Shown: positions 1-9,678 of the stretch, piece by piece
Numbering within the stretch: the first letter of the stretch is position 1
Layout: each line of letters starts with the position of its first letter
Source of the DNA: Flavobacterium hydrophilum
Lineage (GTDB): Bacteria; Bacteroidota; Bacteroidia; Flavobacteriales; Flavobacteriaceae
Length of the DNA: 64,000 nucleotides
Direction: 5' to 3'
NCBI RefSeq assembly: GCF_003202405.1
Contig: NZ_QJHL01000001.1
Coordinates: 620,001 to 684,000, forward strand
Notes under the pieces: generated by a model
Told to the model about the DNA's origin: nothing
What the model saw: only the letters and a program-made list of their open reading frames with translations
The model's database searches: none
Program-made: the position numbers and the translations under genes

Positions 1-2070
1 TGTTGACCAAAGTGGCAAATATTTATATTTAGGATCTACACCAAATAAGTCAGAACCATCATATCTGACACTTCCAAATACACTATATTTTCTGTTGTAG
101 GTATACGAAGCAGTTGCGAAGAAAGAAGCAAATGCATTTTCATTTTTAGCTTTGGCGTATGCTATCCAATCTGATTCTTTTGCGAAACCTGTATTTGGAA
201 AAACAATTTGTTGTGTTGTTAAATTCTTTTCGTCAAAACCAAATCCTTTAGTTGCAATAGATGTTGAATAATTTCTTCTTAACTCATTACCAATCATTGC
301 TTCGATTTCGTGTTTTTCGCCTATTTTTTTAGAGAAATTTGCCATTGTTTTCAGGTTGTACTGAAAAAAATCTGTATTTAAATTTTGAATAACACCACCA
401 ACCGGAAGGAAATACAGCTGATTTCCACCACTAAAATAGCTCGATTTTTCTCTTAGGTTTCGGGTATAATAAGTGTCTTTACCAGCAAATTTTTCGCTAG
501 CTGAATTATCTAATTGTAAACCTAATTGAGAAGTTAATTTTAAATCCGGAGTAATTTTGTATTCAGCATCCAATAAGGCTTTTATAGCCCTAGTTTTTAA
601 TTCGTGAGAAGTATTTGCTCTTTCTTCTAAGAAATTAAAAGGTACTTTACGCTCTGAATAGCCTACAATATCATCGTCGTATTTATAGCTTCCGTCAGCA
701 TTGAATGGAACTAAATATGGATTTACATTTCTGGAATAGTTAGAAGGGCTTGTAAATGCGTAAGAATCTGTTAGATAAGATGTGGATTTGTTTTCAGAAC
801 CAAAAATACCAACACCAACTTTAAATTTGTCGGTTATCTCAAAGTTGTTTTTTAAGGTTAAGTTGTAACGTTTAAATCCTGTTCCAACGGTTGTTCCTTT
901 TTCATCATAGTATCCTAAAGAGAAATAGTAATCTGATTTTTCTCCGCCACCTGATAAACTTAAACCGTGCTGTGTATTTACAGCAGTTTGGTATAATAAG
1001 TTGCCCCAGTTTGTATTGTTATTTCTTAAATCATTGATAGATTGTTGTGTCGCCGGACTCAAAGAAGAGAATCCGCCTGTTCTGAAGGCTGCTAATTCAT
1101 TTGCTCCATTAAGGATACGCGCGATCTCTCCGCCTGAGTCTCTGTAAGTCAAATCAGAACGACTTGCCATGTTAAGTTCTAAATCAACCTTTTCGCTTGC
1201 GTTCATCAAGTTTAATTTAGAAAAGTCAGGTCTTTGTGTAATAAATACGTTGGTGTTAAAATTAACAACCATTTTACCGGCTTTACCTTTTTTAGTAGTT
1301 ACCACAATCACCCCATTTGCAGCACGTGCGCCGTAAATAGCAGTTGCAGCCGCATCTTTTAAAATGGTAATATCTTTAATATCATCCGGGTTTAAACCAG
1401 AAATAGAATAGTTGCTTAATACATCGATATTATCTTTATCAAAGTTTTTAGGAACTTCATTTCCTTCTAATGGTAAACCATCAAGTACCCATAACGGATC
1501 TTGTGTGCCACTTAGAGAAGCAGTACCCCTGATTCTGATTTTTGCAGGTGCCCCAGGTGCTCCGGATGGTGTACTTACAGCAACCCCCGCAATCTGTCCT
1601 ACCAATAACTGGTCGATACTGGAAACCCCTGTCTGCTGAATGGCAGCCATGTCGATTTTAGTAACTGCTGCAGTAAGCTTTCTTTTTTCAATTTTTTGGT
1701 AACCTGTTACAACAACCTCCTGAAGTTTTGCTGTTTCAGACTTTAAATTGATAGTATAATCTCTCTGTGCTGAAAGATCTAAAGTATAAGAAACATATCC
1801 CATAAAAGTTACTCTCAGGGAAGTTACATTTTTTGCTATTTTTAATTGAAATTTTCCATCAAAATCGGTAGTAGTTCCGATAGTTGAACTCTGGATAATT
1901 CCAGCCATTGAAGTTTTATTGGAAATGGAATTGTTTTCGACAAAAATAGACGCTCCAGGAATAGGGGATTTGTCACTTTCATCCAGTATTATTCCCGTAA
2001 TCGTTCGGGTTTCCTGCGAATATCCTGCGATGGCCAGGAACAGCAGTAAGGCATGTAGAATTTTTTTCAT
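1..2070 (-). CDS. SusC/RagA-type TonB-dependent receptor, C-terminal part cut by the window edge
   Basis: An open frame of 690 codons runs from an ATG at 2070 off the left edge, so only the N-terminal part is present. The product starts with a signal peptide (MKKILHALLLFLAIAGYSQ). A carboxypeptidase-regulatory-like beta domain follows at about residues 22-120 (ITGIILDES, DFDGKFQL, FMGYVSYTL). Next comes a TonB plug domain carrying the SusC/RagA hallmarks VDQLLVGQIAGV-like, IRIRGTASL and DAAATAIYGARAANGVIVVTTKKG, then the first part of the outer-membrane barrel. Such proteins import oligomers or peptides through the outer membrane with TonB energy, usually with a SusD lipoprotein. Here the gene lies 21 bp downstream of a secreted metalloprotease, so a peptide ligand is plausible, but that is inference. 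A SusD partner would have to lie beyond the left edge. Confidence 0.93.
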   Translation of the reverse strand, partial: MKKILHALLLFLAIAGYSQETRTITGIILDESDKSPIPGASIFVENNSISNKTSMAGIIQSSTIGTTTDFDGKFQLKIAKNVTSLRVTFMGYVSYTLDLSAQRDYTINLKSETAKLQEVVVTGYQKIEKRKLTAAVTKIDMAAIQQTGVSSIDQLLVGQIAGVAVSTPSGAPGAPAKIRIRGTASLSGTQDPLWVLDGLPLEGNEVPKNFDKDNIDVLSNYSISGLNPDDIKDITILKDAAATAIYGARAANGVIVVTTKKGKAGKMVVNFNTNVFITQRPDFSKLNLMNASEKVDLELNMASRSDLTYRDSGGEIARILNGANELAAFRTGGFSSLSPATQQSINDLRNNNTNWGNLLYQTAVNTQHGLSLSGGGEKSDYYFSLGYYDEKGTTVGTGFKRYNLTLKNNFEITDKFKVGVGIFGSENKSTSYLTDSYAFTSPSNYSRNVNPYLVPFNADGSYKYDDDIVGYSERKVPFNFLEERANTSHELKTRAIKALLDAEYKITPDLKLTSQLGLQLDNSASEKFAGKDTYYTRNLREKSSYFSGGNQLYFLPVGGVIQNLNTDFFQYNLKTMANFSKKIGEKHEIEAMIGNELRRNYSTSIATKGFGFDEKNLTTQQIVFPNTGFAKESDWIAYAKAKNENAFASFFATASYTYNRKYSVFGSVRYDGSDLFGVDPKYKYLPLWST

Positions 2071-2091
2071 GTTTTTGGATTGGGTTATGTA

Positions 2092-4686
2092 TTAAAAGGT
2101 TGTATTATTCAGGGCTTTTTCGATTCGTTGTATCAAATCGCGGTAATGGTTTTGGGTCGATTGATCTCCTGTACTTCTTTTTGTTCTTAACAATTGAAGT
2201 ACTTTGCCCAATTCTCCTTTTTTATCAGAAGTCACCTCTGTAACTCTTTTTAAAAAAGACTGATTGATGTTTCTTGCCATATGTTCATCATCCAGAGAAC
2301 ATAAATGAGGCATTTGTAATGTTTCTCGTAAGTCGATTATGTTTTTAGGGTCTGTTTTTTCAAATAATTTATTTGTCGAAATAATTAAAACATCCACATA
2401 ATTCTTTTGTGTCATACGTTCCAGAATAGTAAGTGATTTGTTTTGGATAGTTCCTGAAAATACATTCTGATGCATTTTTTTAAACAGATCATTTACGGCA
2501 AAAACCTTCTCATTGGTTTTATTTCGTTGGTATAATTCGTTTTCTGTCATTCGAAGCAAACGATCATCGCTTAATAATTTATATATAATATCATATTGTA
2601 ATTCTCTTGATAATGTATACGGAGTGTACTCATAGGGTCCAAGAGGAGTATCTTTCAGCGGATTTGTTTTGTCTAAAATGTCATTAAAGAATAACCATTG
2701 CGGAATCGTAAGTGCATTTTTAAGTAAATAATCGGCTGCTCTTTTCTGCATGGCTGCAGGAACCGGAACATAACTTTGTTTGTTATCGCCGTGAACAGTT
2801 CTGTTCAGGTAAATACCTCCAATATTGTTCATCACATGACGATTGTACATTTGCCATTGTCCGATAGCTCCAATATAAAGCTTACCTGTTTCGTAATAAG
2901 ACTGATCTTTATCGTATGTCCAGTTTAATATATTATCGACAACACGTTTTAAGTTTTTTAAACCGTATTCACTTGCTTTTACAGCATCGTTTCCTAAATC
3001 TTCAGACTGTGAACGTGGATCAATTACTTCTCCCTGCTGTTCACCATAAAAATAAACAGGATCGTTTTGGTGTTTGGCAATCAGAGTGTTTAGCTTAACT
3101 GTTTCGTTTTCATTAGGCGAGTACCATCTGTATCCCCATTCGATGGCATACTTATCGTATTCCCCAATTTTAGGGGTAATAACCGTAACGCTATCTTCCG
3201 GCTGTGCTACATAATTGTATCGGGCATAATCCATGATAGAGGGAGCAGTGCCGCCCATTTTTGCCGTGAATTCTTTAGAACGTAAAGACTCAACATCATA
3301 AGCAAACGAAGATCCCATATTGTGTTTTAAACCAAATGTGTGTCCTACTTCGTGAGACGATGCAAAACGTATTGCTTCTCCCATATGTTCATTACTAAAA
3401 GTGTTTCCTCTGGCTTTCGGATCAATCGGACCGGTCTGTATACGCATCCAGCTTTGAAGGGAAGTCATCACATTGTGCCACCAGATAATGTCTGCTTCAA
3501 TAATTTCACCGCTTCTCGGGTCAACAACAGATGGCCCCATAGCATTGGATTTTGGAGATGCCGCATAGGTAATTACAGAATAACGTACATCATCAATGTC
3601 AAAATCTAAATCATTTTCAGTAGGTTCTTTTGCAATAATAGCATTTTTAAAACCAGCTTTTTCAAAGGCCGTTTGCCAATCGTGAACACCGTCAATAATA
3701 TATTTTCTCCATTGTTTTGGGGTTGATGGATCAATATAATACACGATTGGCTTTTTAGGCGCTACTAATTCTCCTTTTAAATATCGTTCTTCATCTTCTT
3801 TTTTGGGTTCTAAACGCCAGCGTGTAATCAATTCTTTTTCAAGCATTGCCTGCTGTGCATCGGCAAAATACCAATGCTTTTCAGTGAAATACCCAATACG
3901 GTTATCAGAAAAACGAGGTTTCATTGGGGTTTTGTCCAATAGAATAATATTACTTGTAACGCCAAGGGTTACTGATGTTAGAATTCCGTCTTCAGGAATA
4001 GAAGTCGTTAACTGCGACTTTACAATAATGTTTTTAGGAAACGATTTTGTGGTTTCAATATAGGATAAATCAGATTTTACAGAATTGATTAATCCAGTAT
4101 TGCTTATTAAGTCGTTGAAACTCTTTTGTTTGCCGTCAAAAACTTTGTTTACTTTAATAACAACCGAAGTCGAGTCGTTATTTTTACTTTCAATATCAAA
4201 AACCTCAATAATAGATTCTGAAAAATTATCTTTTACAGAAGCTGTTATAGCATCATCTTTAGGAGAAGAAACTTTTGGGAGATAAGACTTAACCCAAACT
4301 TTATTTGCAATTGTATCTTTATGAAAACTAATGACTTTGTTCTCATAATTCATTCCTTTGTTTAGGCCATATTCGTTTATCTGAAAAGGAACCTGTGATA
4401 CTTTGTTTACAACTAAAAACTCTCTTTTAAATAAGCTGTCCTGAATTTCGAAATAAACATCAGTTTTAACTTGTATAATATTGAAGAGCCCTTTTTTTAC
4501 AGTTCCTTTTTTTACAAGGTCATTATATTTTTTTCCTTTTTTGGCTTCAGTAGAATCTTTTTTTACTAATTCAGTTTCTGCGTCTTTTTTCTTTTTCTTT
4601 TGTGAAAGAACCGTAACAGGAATGAATAATAATAAAATGAATAAACAGAATAATTTTACATGATGCAGGAATGCCTTTTCCCTCAT
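2092..4686 (-). CDS. Secreted zinc-dependent metalloprotease (DUF5117/DUF5118/DUF4953 type)
   Basis: This 864-residue protein has an N-terminal signal peptide (hydrophobic stretch at about residues 11-28, ending VLSQ) followed by a Lys-rich segment. The zinc site is HEVGHTFGLKH: His445, Glu446, His449 and His455, the extended HExxHxxGxxH motif of metzincin-like peptidases. A downstream SIMDYARYNYVAQ stretch carries the methionine-turn-like SIMDY. The architecture fits the large Bacteroidota metalloproteases annotated with DUF5118, DUF5117 and DUF4953 domains. It should act in the periplasm or outside the cell. It precedes the SusC-like receptor by 21 bp and is probably cotranscribed with it, suggesting cleavage and import of peptides. 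The substrate cannot be read from the sequence. Confidence 0.92.
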   Translation of the reverse strand: MREKAFLHHVKLFCLFILLLFIPVTVLSQKKKKKDAETELVKKDSTEAKKGKKYNDLVKKGTVKKGLFNIIQVKTDVYFEIQDSLFKREFLVVNKVSQVPFQINEYGLNKGMNYENKVISFHKDTIANKVWVKSYLPKVSSPKDDAITASVKDNFSESIIEVFDIESKNNDSTSVVIKVNKVFDGKQKSFNDLISNTGLINSVKSDLSYIETTKSFPKNIIVKSQLTTSIPEDGILTSVTLGVTSNIILLDKTPMKPRFSDNRIGYFTEKHWYFADAQQAMLEKELITRWRLEPKKEDEERYLKGELVAPKKPIVYYIDPSTPKQWRKYIIDGVHDWQTAFEKAGFKNAIIAKEPTENDLDFDIDDVRYSVITYAASPKSNAMGPSVVDPRSGEIIEADIIWWHNVMTSLQSWMRIQTGPIDPKARGNTFSNEHMGEAIRFASSHEVGHTFGLKHNMGSSFAYDVESLRSKEFTAKMGGTAPSIMDYARYNYVAQPEDSVTVITPKIGEYDKYAIEWGYRWYSPNENETVKLNTLIAKHQNDPVYFYGEQQGEVIDPRSQSEDLGNDAVKASEYGLKNLKRVVDNILNWTYDKDQSYYETGKLYIGAIGQWQMYNRHVMNNIGGIYLNRTVHGDNKQSYVPVPAAMQKRAADYLLKNALTIPQWLFFNDILDKTNPLKDTPLGPYEYTPYTLSRELQYDIIYKLLSDDRLLRMTENELYQRNKTNEKVFAVNDLFKKMHQNVFSGTIQNKSLTILERMTQKNYVDVLIISTNKLFEKTDPKNIIDLRETLQMPHLCSLDDEHMARNINQSFLKRVTEVTSDKKGELGKVLQLLRTKRSTGDQSTQNHYRDLIQRIEKALNNTTF

Positions 4687-4765
4687 TTGTTGTTAATTTT
4701 AGGTTAATTTTAGCGCGAAAATATTTCTTTCGTACTCAAATAAAAAAGGAAAGGGAGTGAATGGC

Positions 4766-6421
4766 TTATTTTTGGGAGTGAATGGATATTAATGGCAAAA
4801 TGCATACGAAATTGCCTTCTTTTTCTGAGGTTTCAAAATTGGTTCTGGAATAAAAAGTATAAATACTGGAAAGGTATTTTAAGCCAAAACTGGCACCAGG
4901 TTCGCTGTACGTTTTCTTTTGGAGATTATTGCTGATAATAACCTGATCTTTCTGAATTAAAATTTGTGTAGTCAATGGATTTTCCTGTGTTGCCATGTTA
5001 TGCTTAATAGCATTTTCGACCACAACCTGAAAAGCCAGGTACGGAATAAGTTTTTCTAAAGCAGTCTCGTCTTCGATTTTTATTAAAAAAAACAATTCTT
5101 CCTTAAATCGGGTTTGCTGTAAAAAGATATATTTTTCGATAAATAGTAATTCATCCTTAAGAGGAACTATATTCTTTTTTGGAGGATCAATAAGGTAACG
5201 GTAAATACGTGATAAATTCAAAGTGAATTTCTGTGCCGTTTTAACATCGCTTACCATTAACATATAAAGCGAGTTGAGCGAATTAAACAAAAAATGTGGA
5301 TTAAGCTGCTCCTTTAATTGCTGCAGCTGAATCAGGGCTTTTTCTTTTACAATTTTTTCATTCTCTACACGAAGCCTGTTTTTTTCTTTAATAGCGATTC
5401 CTTTTTCTCTATAAGCGCGTCGGTTTGCATACGAGAATAAATAGAAAATCAACAGGAGCATTACAGTTGTAATCGAATAAATCCACGTTGAATACTTTCT
5501 GATTCGATCAGCATTTTCATTAATAAATATTTTTGGAAAATTGACACATATAAACCAGTGAGAACCTTTGACATCAATCCTCTTTGTAAACCGGATTACA
5601 TCCAGTTTCAAATACTCAGACATGGTGACTCTTTTTACAAAATGCTTTTTTTTGCTGTAAATAGTATCAAGAGAGCGGATAGAAGAAACTTCGTAAATAT
5701 TTTTGCCTATAAAAGTTGAATCAGGGTGATATATACATCTTCCTTTTTTATCAAAAATAAAAGCGTAGTTATTCGATGTTTTATCAGCAATAGACAAATA
5801 ATCGCGGAATTTTTTTAGACTGATATCGTAACCGAAACGGACAGTTGTATGATTTTTTGAAATTAGTTTAAAGTAAACCCGCCAGATCCATTCCTTTCCA
5901 AATCGAACAATTGTACTTATATGGTCTGCATTTTTATGTTGAAGAACAAATTTTTCAGTATCATTAATTTCTGCCTGGGTAGCAGTAGAATCAGTTCCAA
6001 ACTGAATTTTTTCATCGTTAATCTGAAACCAGTTATTTACGATCAAAGGATTGGTCATCTGTACCGAGGATAAAACCTTTAAATTAGAAGACAAATTCTT
6101 CTGATTACTAATTTTTAGAACGTGTTTCATTCGGTTTTCCTGTTCCAGCAGTTTTGAAAACTCCTGCGACAAGAATTCCTGTCTCTTGATAAAGTCATTC
6201 TGTGCCAGAATCTCTTTTTCTTTTTCAGTAAGGTCAGTAATTAAATTACTAAAAATGTAAACAGAAGAAACGGTAACTAAAATTATGAATGAGACGTATA
6301 TAAAAAATGCACGCCTGGATGTTATTTTTTTTAATTTAAATTTCAAAAGAAGTATATAAAATAGGAGTCGTCTAATTAGCAACCGAAAATTGCGAGTCGT
6401 AGAGATTTTTATAATAGCCAT
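4766..6421 (-). CDS. LytS/YehU-type sensor histidine kinase
   Basis: This is a 551-residue membrane sensor kinase. A first membrane helix lies at about residues 40-60, an extracytoplasmic sensor region of about 250 residues follows, and a second helix sits at about 312-332. After a short coiled coil comes the His_kinase domain of the LytS family, with LNPHFLFNSLN (phospho-acceptor His about 376), an N-box VVENAIKHN and a terminal GASFGLKYL. The family normally pairs with a LytTR response regulator, but none is encoded next to it. The ATG at 6421 lies inside the preceding ABC gene and gives a 50-bp overlap. The residues before about 35 are not distinctive, and a TTG downstream of the ABC stop is a possible alternative, so the true start is uncertain. 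It lies 79 bp upstream of the metalloprotease gene. Confidence 0.88.
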   Translation of the reverse strand: MAIIKISTTRNFRLLIRRLLFYILLLKFKLKKITSRRAFFIYVSFIILVTVSSVYIFSNLITDLTEKEKEILAQNDFIKRQEFLSQEFSKLLEQENRMKHVLKISNQKNLSSNLKVLSSVQMTNPLIVNNWFQINDEKIQFGTDSTATQAEINDTEKFVLQHKNADHISTIVRFGKEWIWRVYFKLISKNHTTVRFGYDISLKKFRDYLSIADKTSNNYAFIFDKKGRCIYHPDSTFIGKNIYEVSSIRSLDTIYSKKKHFVKRVTMSEYLKLDVIRFTKRIDVKGSHWFICVNFPKIFINENADRIRKYSTWIYSITTVMLLLIFYLFSYANRRAYREKGIAIKEKNRLRVENEKIVKEKALIQLQQLKEQLNPHFLFNSLNSLYMLMVSDVKTAQKFTLNLSRIYRYLIDPPKKNIVPLKDELLFIEKYIFLQQTRFKEELFFLIKIEDETALEKLIPYLAFQVVVENAIKHNMATQENPLTTQILIQKDQVIISNNLQKKTYSEPGASFGLKYLSSIYTFYSRTNFETSEKEGNFVCILPLISIHSQK

Positions 6422-8126
6422 TAGCTTTAGTCAATAATTCCTGATGTGTTCCCTGCTCAACTATCAGACCTTTGTCCATTACCACAATTTTATCTGCATT
6501 AACTATAGTTGCAAGGCGATGTGCAATAACAATCGATGTTCTTCCTTTGGTAATAGTTTCTGTAGCACGCTGAATTAATTCTTCAGAATAAGTATCGATA
6601 GACGAAGTTGCTTCATCCAAAATTAAAATACTCGGATTACTCACATAAGAACGTAAAAAGGCAATTAATTGTCGCTGACCGGAAGAAAGCATAACACCTC
6701 GTTCTTTTACATCAAAATCATAATTTTCCGGCAGGCTCATGATAAAATCGTGTACGCCAATTTTTTTAGCAGCATCTATAACCTGCTCACGTGTAATTTC
6801 GGGATTGTGCAAAGTGATGTTGTTGTAAATGGTATTCGCAAACAAAAAAACATCCTGTAACACCACGGCAATTTGTTTTCGTAAAGAAGCCAAAGTATAA
6901 TTTTCGATATTGTTCCCGTCAATAAAAATTGTTCCGCTGTTAATTTCGTAAAAACGGTTCAGTAAATTAATAATGGTCGATTTTCCAGCACCAGTCGAGC
7001 CCACAATTGCAATTGTCTGACCGGAGGTAACAGATAAATTAATTCCCCTTATAACTTCTTCTTCCGGAATATAACTAAAACGAACGTCCTTAAATTCTAT
7101 ACTTCCTTCAAAAACAGGTGCATCCAGAGTTCCGGTATCCTGAATATGATCCTGAGTATCAATAATATCAAAAACACGATTAGCCGCAATCATTCCTAAT
7201 TGCATTTCGTTAAACTTATCCGCAATCTGACGCAGTGGATTAAACAACATTCCAATAAACATTGTGTAGGAAAACAAATCTCCAAAAGTCGTAAAGTTAT
7301 CTCCGTTAAGAATTTTAAATCCGCCAAAAACAACTACCAATCCTAAAGTGATAGACGAAATAATATCAGCAATCGGGAAGAAGATGGAGTTGTATAAAAT
7401 AGTTTTAATCCATGCGACTCTATGTTTGTCGTTGATAGTTTTAAAATTTTCAGCTTCGATTTTTTCACGGTTAAAAAGCTGAACGATTTTCATTCCCGTT
7501 ACTCTTTCCTGAACGAATGAATTCATATTGGCAATCTGCGTTCGCACTTCTTCAAAAGCAACCTGCATTTTACGCTGAAAAATCCGGGTAATATACACCA
7601 GAATTGGCATGGCAACAACCACAATCCAGGTGAGTTTCCAGTTCATGTAAAACATAAAAATCAGTACCACAAGCATCTTCATCAAATCACTTATAATCAT
7701 AAATAATCCCTGACTGAAAATACGTGCAATCGATTCAATATCTGAAACAGAGCGGGTTACCAGTTGTCCAACCGGAACTAAATCAAAATACTTCATTCTG
7801 AAGCTTAAGATGTGTTTAAAAAGTTTGTTCCGAATATCTTTTACAATATCCTGTCCAAGCCAGTTGGCCCAATAGACAAAATAGAACTGAGAGAAAACTT
7901 CCATTAGAAGAACAACACCCATCAAAATAATGTACATCAGCAAACCATGTTTGTCATGTGTCTTGATATAACCATCAACGGTTTGTTTCAATAAATAGGG
8001 GCGAAGTGCAGCAAAAACCGATAAGGATACTGCAAAAAGAATAACGCCGTAATAGCGCCATTTATAAGGTTTTGTATATTTTAAAATCCGTTTGAATAAT
8101 CCGGTATCAAATGCTTTTGCTTTCAT
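6372..8126 (-). CDS. ABC transporter, fused permease and ATPase (MsbA/MdlB-like exporter)
   Basis: This 584-residue half-transporter has an N-terminal six-helix ABC membrane domain (about 15-320) and a C-terminal nucleotide-binding domain. Visible motifs are Walker A GSTGAGKST, signature LSSGQRQ, Walker B ILILDEATSS and the switch His in IVIAHRLATI. Length and order match type IV (ABCB/MsbA-like) exporters, which work as homo- or heterodimers in the inner membrane and export lipids, peptides or drugs. The substrate cannot be determined here. No partner half-transporter is adjacent, so a homodimer is the simplest reading. Its 3' end overlaps the proposed start of the downstream sensor kinase gene. 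Confidence 0.93.
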   Translation of the reverse strand: MKAKAFDTGLFKRILKYTKPYKWRYYGVILFAVSLSVFAALRPYLLKQTVDGYIKTHDKHGLLMYIILMGVVLLMEVFSQFYFVYWANWLGQDIVKDIRNKLFKHILSFRMKYFDLVPVGQLVTRSVSDIESIARIFSQGLFMIISDLMKMLVVLIFMFYMNWKLTWIVVVAMPILVYITRIFQRKMQVAFEEVRTQIANMNSFVQERVTGMKIVQLFNREKIEAENFKTINDKHRVAWIKTILYNSIFFPIADIISSITLGLVVVFGGFKILNGDNFTTFGDLFSYTMFIGMLFNPLRQIADKFNEMQLGMIAANRVFDIIDTQDHIQDTGTLDAPVFEGSIEFKDVRFSYIPEEEVIRGINLSVTSGQTIAIVGSTGAGKSTIINLLNRFYEINSGTIFIDGNNIENYTLASLRKQIAVVLQDVFLFANTIYNNITLHNPEITREQVIDAAKKIGVHDFIMSLPENYDFDVKERGVMLSSGQRQLIAFLRSYVSNPSILILDEATSSIDTYSEELIQRATETITKGRTSIVIAHRLATIVNADKIVVMDKGLIVEQGTHQELLTKANGYYKNLYDSQFSVAN

Positions 8127-8161
8127 TTATTTTAGGAGCTGTTCCTGCTTTACACTTCAAT

Positions 8162-8192
8162 CTTTTTTGTTTTTAAAGAAAAAACAAAAAAG
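8162..8192 (-). terminator. A/T-rich perfect inverted repeat downstream of truA
   Basis: The 31-bp palindrome CTTTTTTGTTTTT / AAAAAACAAAAAAG lies in the 86-bp gap between the end of truA and the start of the ABC gene. It could fold into a hairpin with U-rich flanks. GC content is very low, so terminator function is only suggested. Confidence 0.4.
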
Positions 8193-8212
8193 GATTTCCG
8201 TTGCAATCAGGG

Positions 8213-8950
8213 CTATTTTATGTAATCGTAATCAATTTTAGTTAAATATAAACCATGCGCAGGAACTGAAAATCCCGCTTTTTCTCTGCTTTTGCTGGCA
8301 ATAATGTTTTCAAAATCTTCCAGCGAAATTTTATGCAGGCCTATATTAATTAAAGTTCCTACAATCGCCCTAACCATATTTCGTAAAAAACGATTTGCCG
8401 AAATTGTAAAAACCAGTTTATTATTTTCCTGTTTCCAATACGCCTCAAAAACCGTGCAATCAAATGTATTGACATCGGTATGTACTTTTGAGAAACATTG
8501 AAAATCGGTATTCCTCAATAAAATCCTTGCTGCTTCATTCATTACATCCACATCCAGTTTTTGATTCACATACCAGCTCAGTCCTTCCAAAAACGGACTC
8601 TTAACCGTATTGATATGGTATTCATACGTTCGTTTTGTAGCATCAAATCGACAATGCGCATCATCATGCACCTGAATCAAATCAAAAACAGCAATGTCTT
8701 TTGGCAGATACGAATTCAGTTTATGTACTAAAATCGGAACTTCAATAGTGGTTTCAAAATCAAAATGCCCATACATTTCTTCTGCATGAACACCGGTATC
8801 AGTTCTTCCGGCACCCATGACATTTATAGTAGAGTTCAGCAAAACCGAAAGTGCTTTATTTAACGTTTCCTGAACTGATGCAGCATTCGGCTGAAACTGC
8901 CAGCCATGATAATGTGTTCCGTTATAAGCAAAGTGAATAAAATATCTCAA
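8213..8950 (-). CDS. truA: tRNA pseudouridine synthase A
   Basis: This 245-residue protein matches TruA along its length. It has the catalytic-Asp motif GAGRTDTGVHA, the N-terminal RYFIHFAYNGTHYHGWQ block, and the C-terminal RFLRNMVRAIVGTLI block. It isomerises uridines 38-40 in the anticodon arm of tRNAs. The start codon is TTG at 8948-8950: the family N-terminus begins exactly there, and an in-frame stop sits four codons upstream at 8960-8962, so no upstream ATG is possible. It is transcribed away from the phosphoesterase gene on the other side of a repeat-rich gap. Confidence 0.96.
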   Translation of the reverse strand: MRYFIHFAYNGTHYHGWQFQPNAASVQETLNKALSVLLNSTINVMGAGRTDTGVHAEEMYGHFDFETTIEVPILVHKLNSYLPKDIAVFDLIQVHDDAHCRFDATKRTYEYHINTVKSPFLEGLSWYVNQKLDVDVMNEAARILLRNTDFQCFSKVHTDVNTFDCTVFEAYWKQENNKLVFTISANRFLRNMVRAIVGTLINIGLHKISLEDFENIIASKSREKAGFSVPAHGLYLTKIDYDYIK

Positions 8951-9027
8951 AGTAAAGGTTCAAAGTGACAAAGTTGCAAAGGTACAAAGTTTTTTCCGTA
9001 GAGATGCACAGCAGTGCGTCTATCTCC
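8949..9027. repeat. Short dispersed-type repeats between truA and the phosphoesterase
   Basis: The segment holds iterations of an AAAGtTnCAAAGGTnCAAAG-like unit (8949-8990). Next is an imperfect palindrome AGATGCAC-agca-GTGCGTCT (about 9003-9022) that can form a hairpin. Related CAAAGTT / AACTTTG words flank the rho terminator at about 17.1 and 17.24 kb, suggesting a dispersed intergenic repeat. Its function is unknown. Confidence 0.5.
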
Positions 9028-9066
9028 TCAACGAGAAAATAAAATTAAAACAAATAAATTCAAGAA

Positions 9067-9074
9067 TAACTTTG
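9067..9074 (+). promoter_or_regulatory. Candidate -7 box TAACTTTG for the phosphoesterase gene
   Basis: TAACTTTG matches the Bacteroidota -7 consensus TAnnTTTG and lies 53 bp upstream of the chosen ATG. No clear TTG is found at the -33 position, so support is partial. Confidence 0.4.
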
Positions 9075-9127
9075 CATGCTCACGAAAGAATCTTTGTATT
9101 TTAGCATTCCGAAATCTTAGCCTCAGA

Positions 9128-9625
9128 ATGAAAAAAATCCTCCTGCTTTCCGATACCCACAGCCATATTGATGATACTATTTTAAAATATGTGGCACAGG
9201 CCGATGAAGTATGGCACGCGGGTGATATTGGAGATTTGAATGTTACCGACACCATAAAAAAACTAAAGCCACTGCGTTGTGTTTATGGTAATATCGATGA
9301 TGCTCAGGCTCGATTAGAATTCCCGCTCAATAATCGTTTCTTTTGTGAGGATATTTCAGTCTGGATTACGCACATAGGAGGATATCCCGGAAAATATAAT
9401 CCTGCGATTAAGGAAGAAATGAATAACAATCCGCCAAAATTATTTATTTGCGGGCATTCGCATATTTTAAAAGTAATGTTTGATAAAAAAAATAATCTGC
9501 TCCACATGAATCCGGGTGCAGCGGGCAAAAGCGGTTTCCATCAGGTAAGAACGATGTTGCGCTTTGTAATTGAAGGAGACAATATAAAAGATTTAGAAAT
9601 CATCGAAATCGATAAAAGAGTTTAG
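9128..9625 (+). CDS. YfcE/MJ0936-type metallophosphoesterase
   Basis: The product is 165 residues from the ATG at 9128. The frame is open 38 codons further upstream, but that part is not conserved-looking and would overlap the candidate promoter, so the start at MKKILLLSDTHSHID is chosen. Metal-binding motifs are visible in order: SDTHSH (DxH), HAGDIGD (GDxxD), YGNIDD (GNxD), ITHIGG, and the C-terminal GHSHIL (GHTH type). Length and motif order match the YfcE/MJ0936 group of small calcineurin-like phosphodiesterases, cytosolic dimetal enzymes active on phosphodiesters in vitro. The physiological substrate is unknown. Confidence 0.92.
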   Translation: MKKILLLSDTHSHIDDTILKYVAQADEVWHAGDIGDLNVTDTIKKLKPLRCVYGNIDDAQARLEFPLNNRFFCEDISVWITHIGGYPGKYNPAIKEEMNNNPPKLFICGHSHILKVMFDKKNNLLHMNPGAAGKSGFHQVRTMLRFVIEGDNIKDLEIIEIDKRV

Positions 9626-9678
9626 ATTTTGGAGTAATCAAAAACACCCCTATTTACTAAGGACTAACCACTAAGAAC

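Noticed and set aside
9028..9127. In-frame extension of the phosphoesterase gene upstream of 9128
   Set aside because: The extension resembles no phosphoesterase N-terminus, covers the candidate -7 box and includes repeat-derived sequence; the family begins at MKKILLLSDTH.
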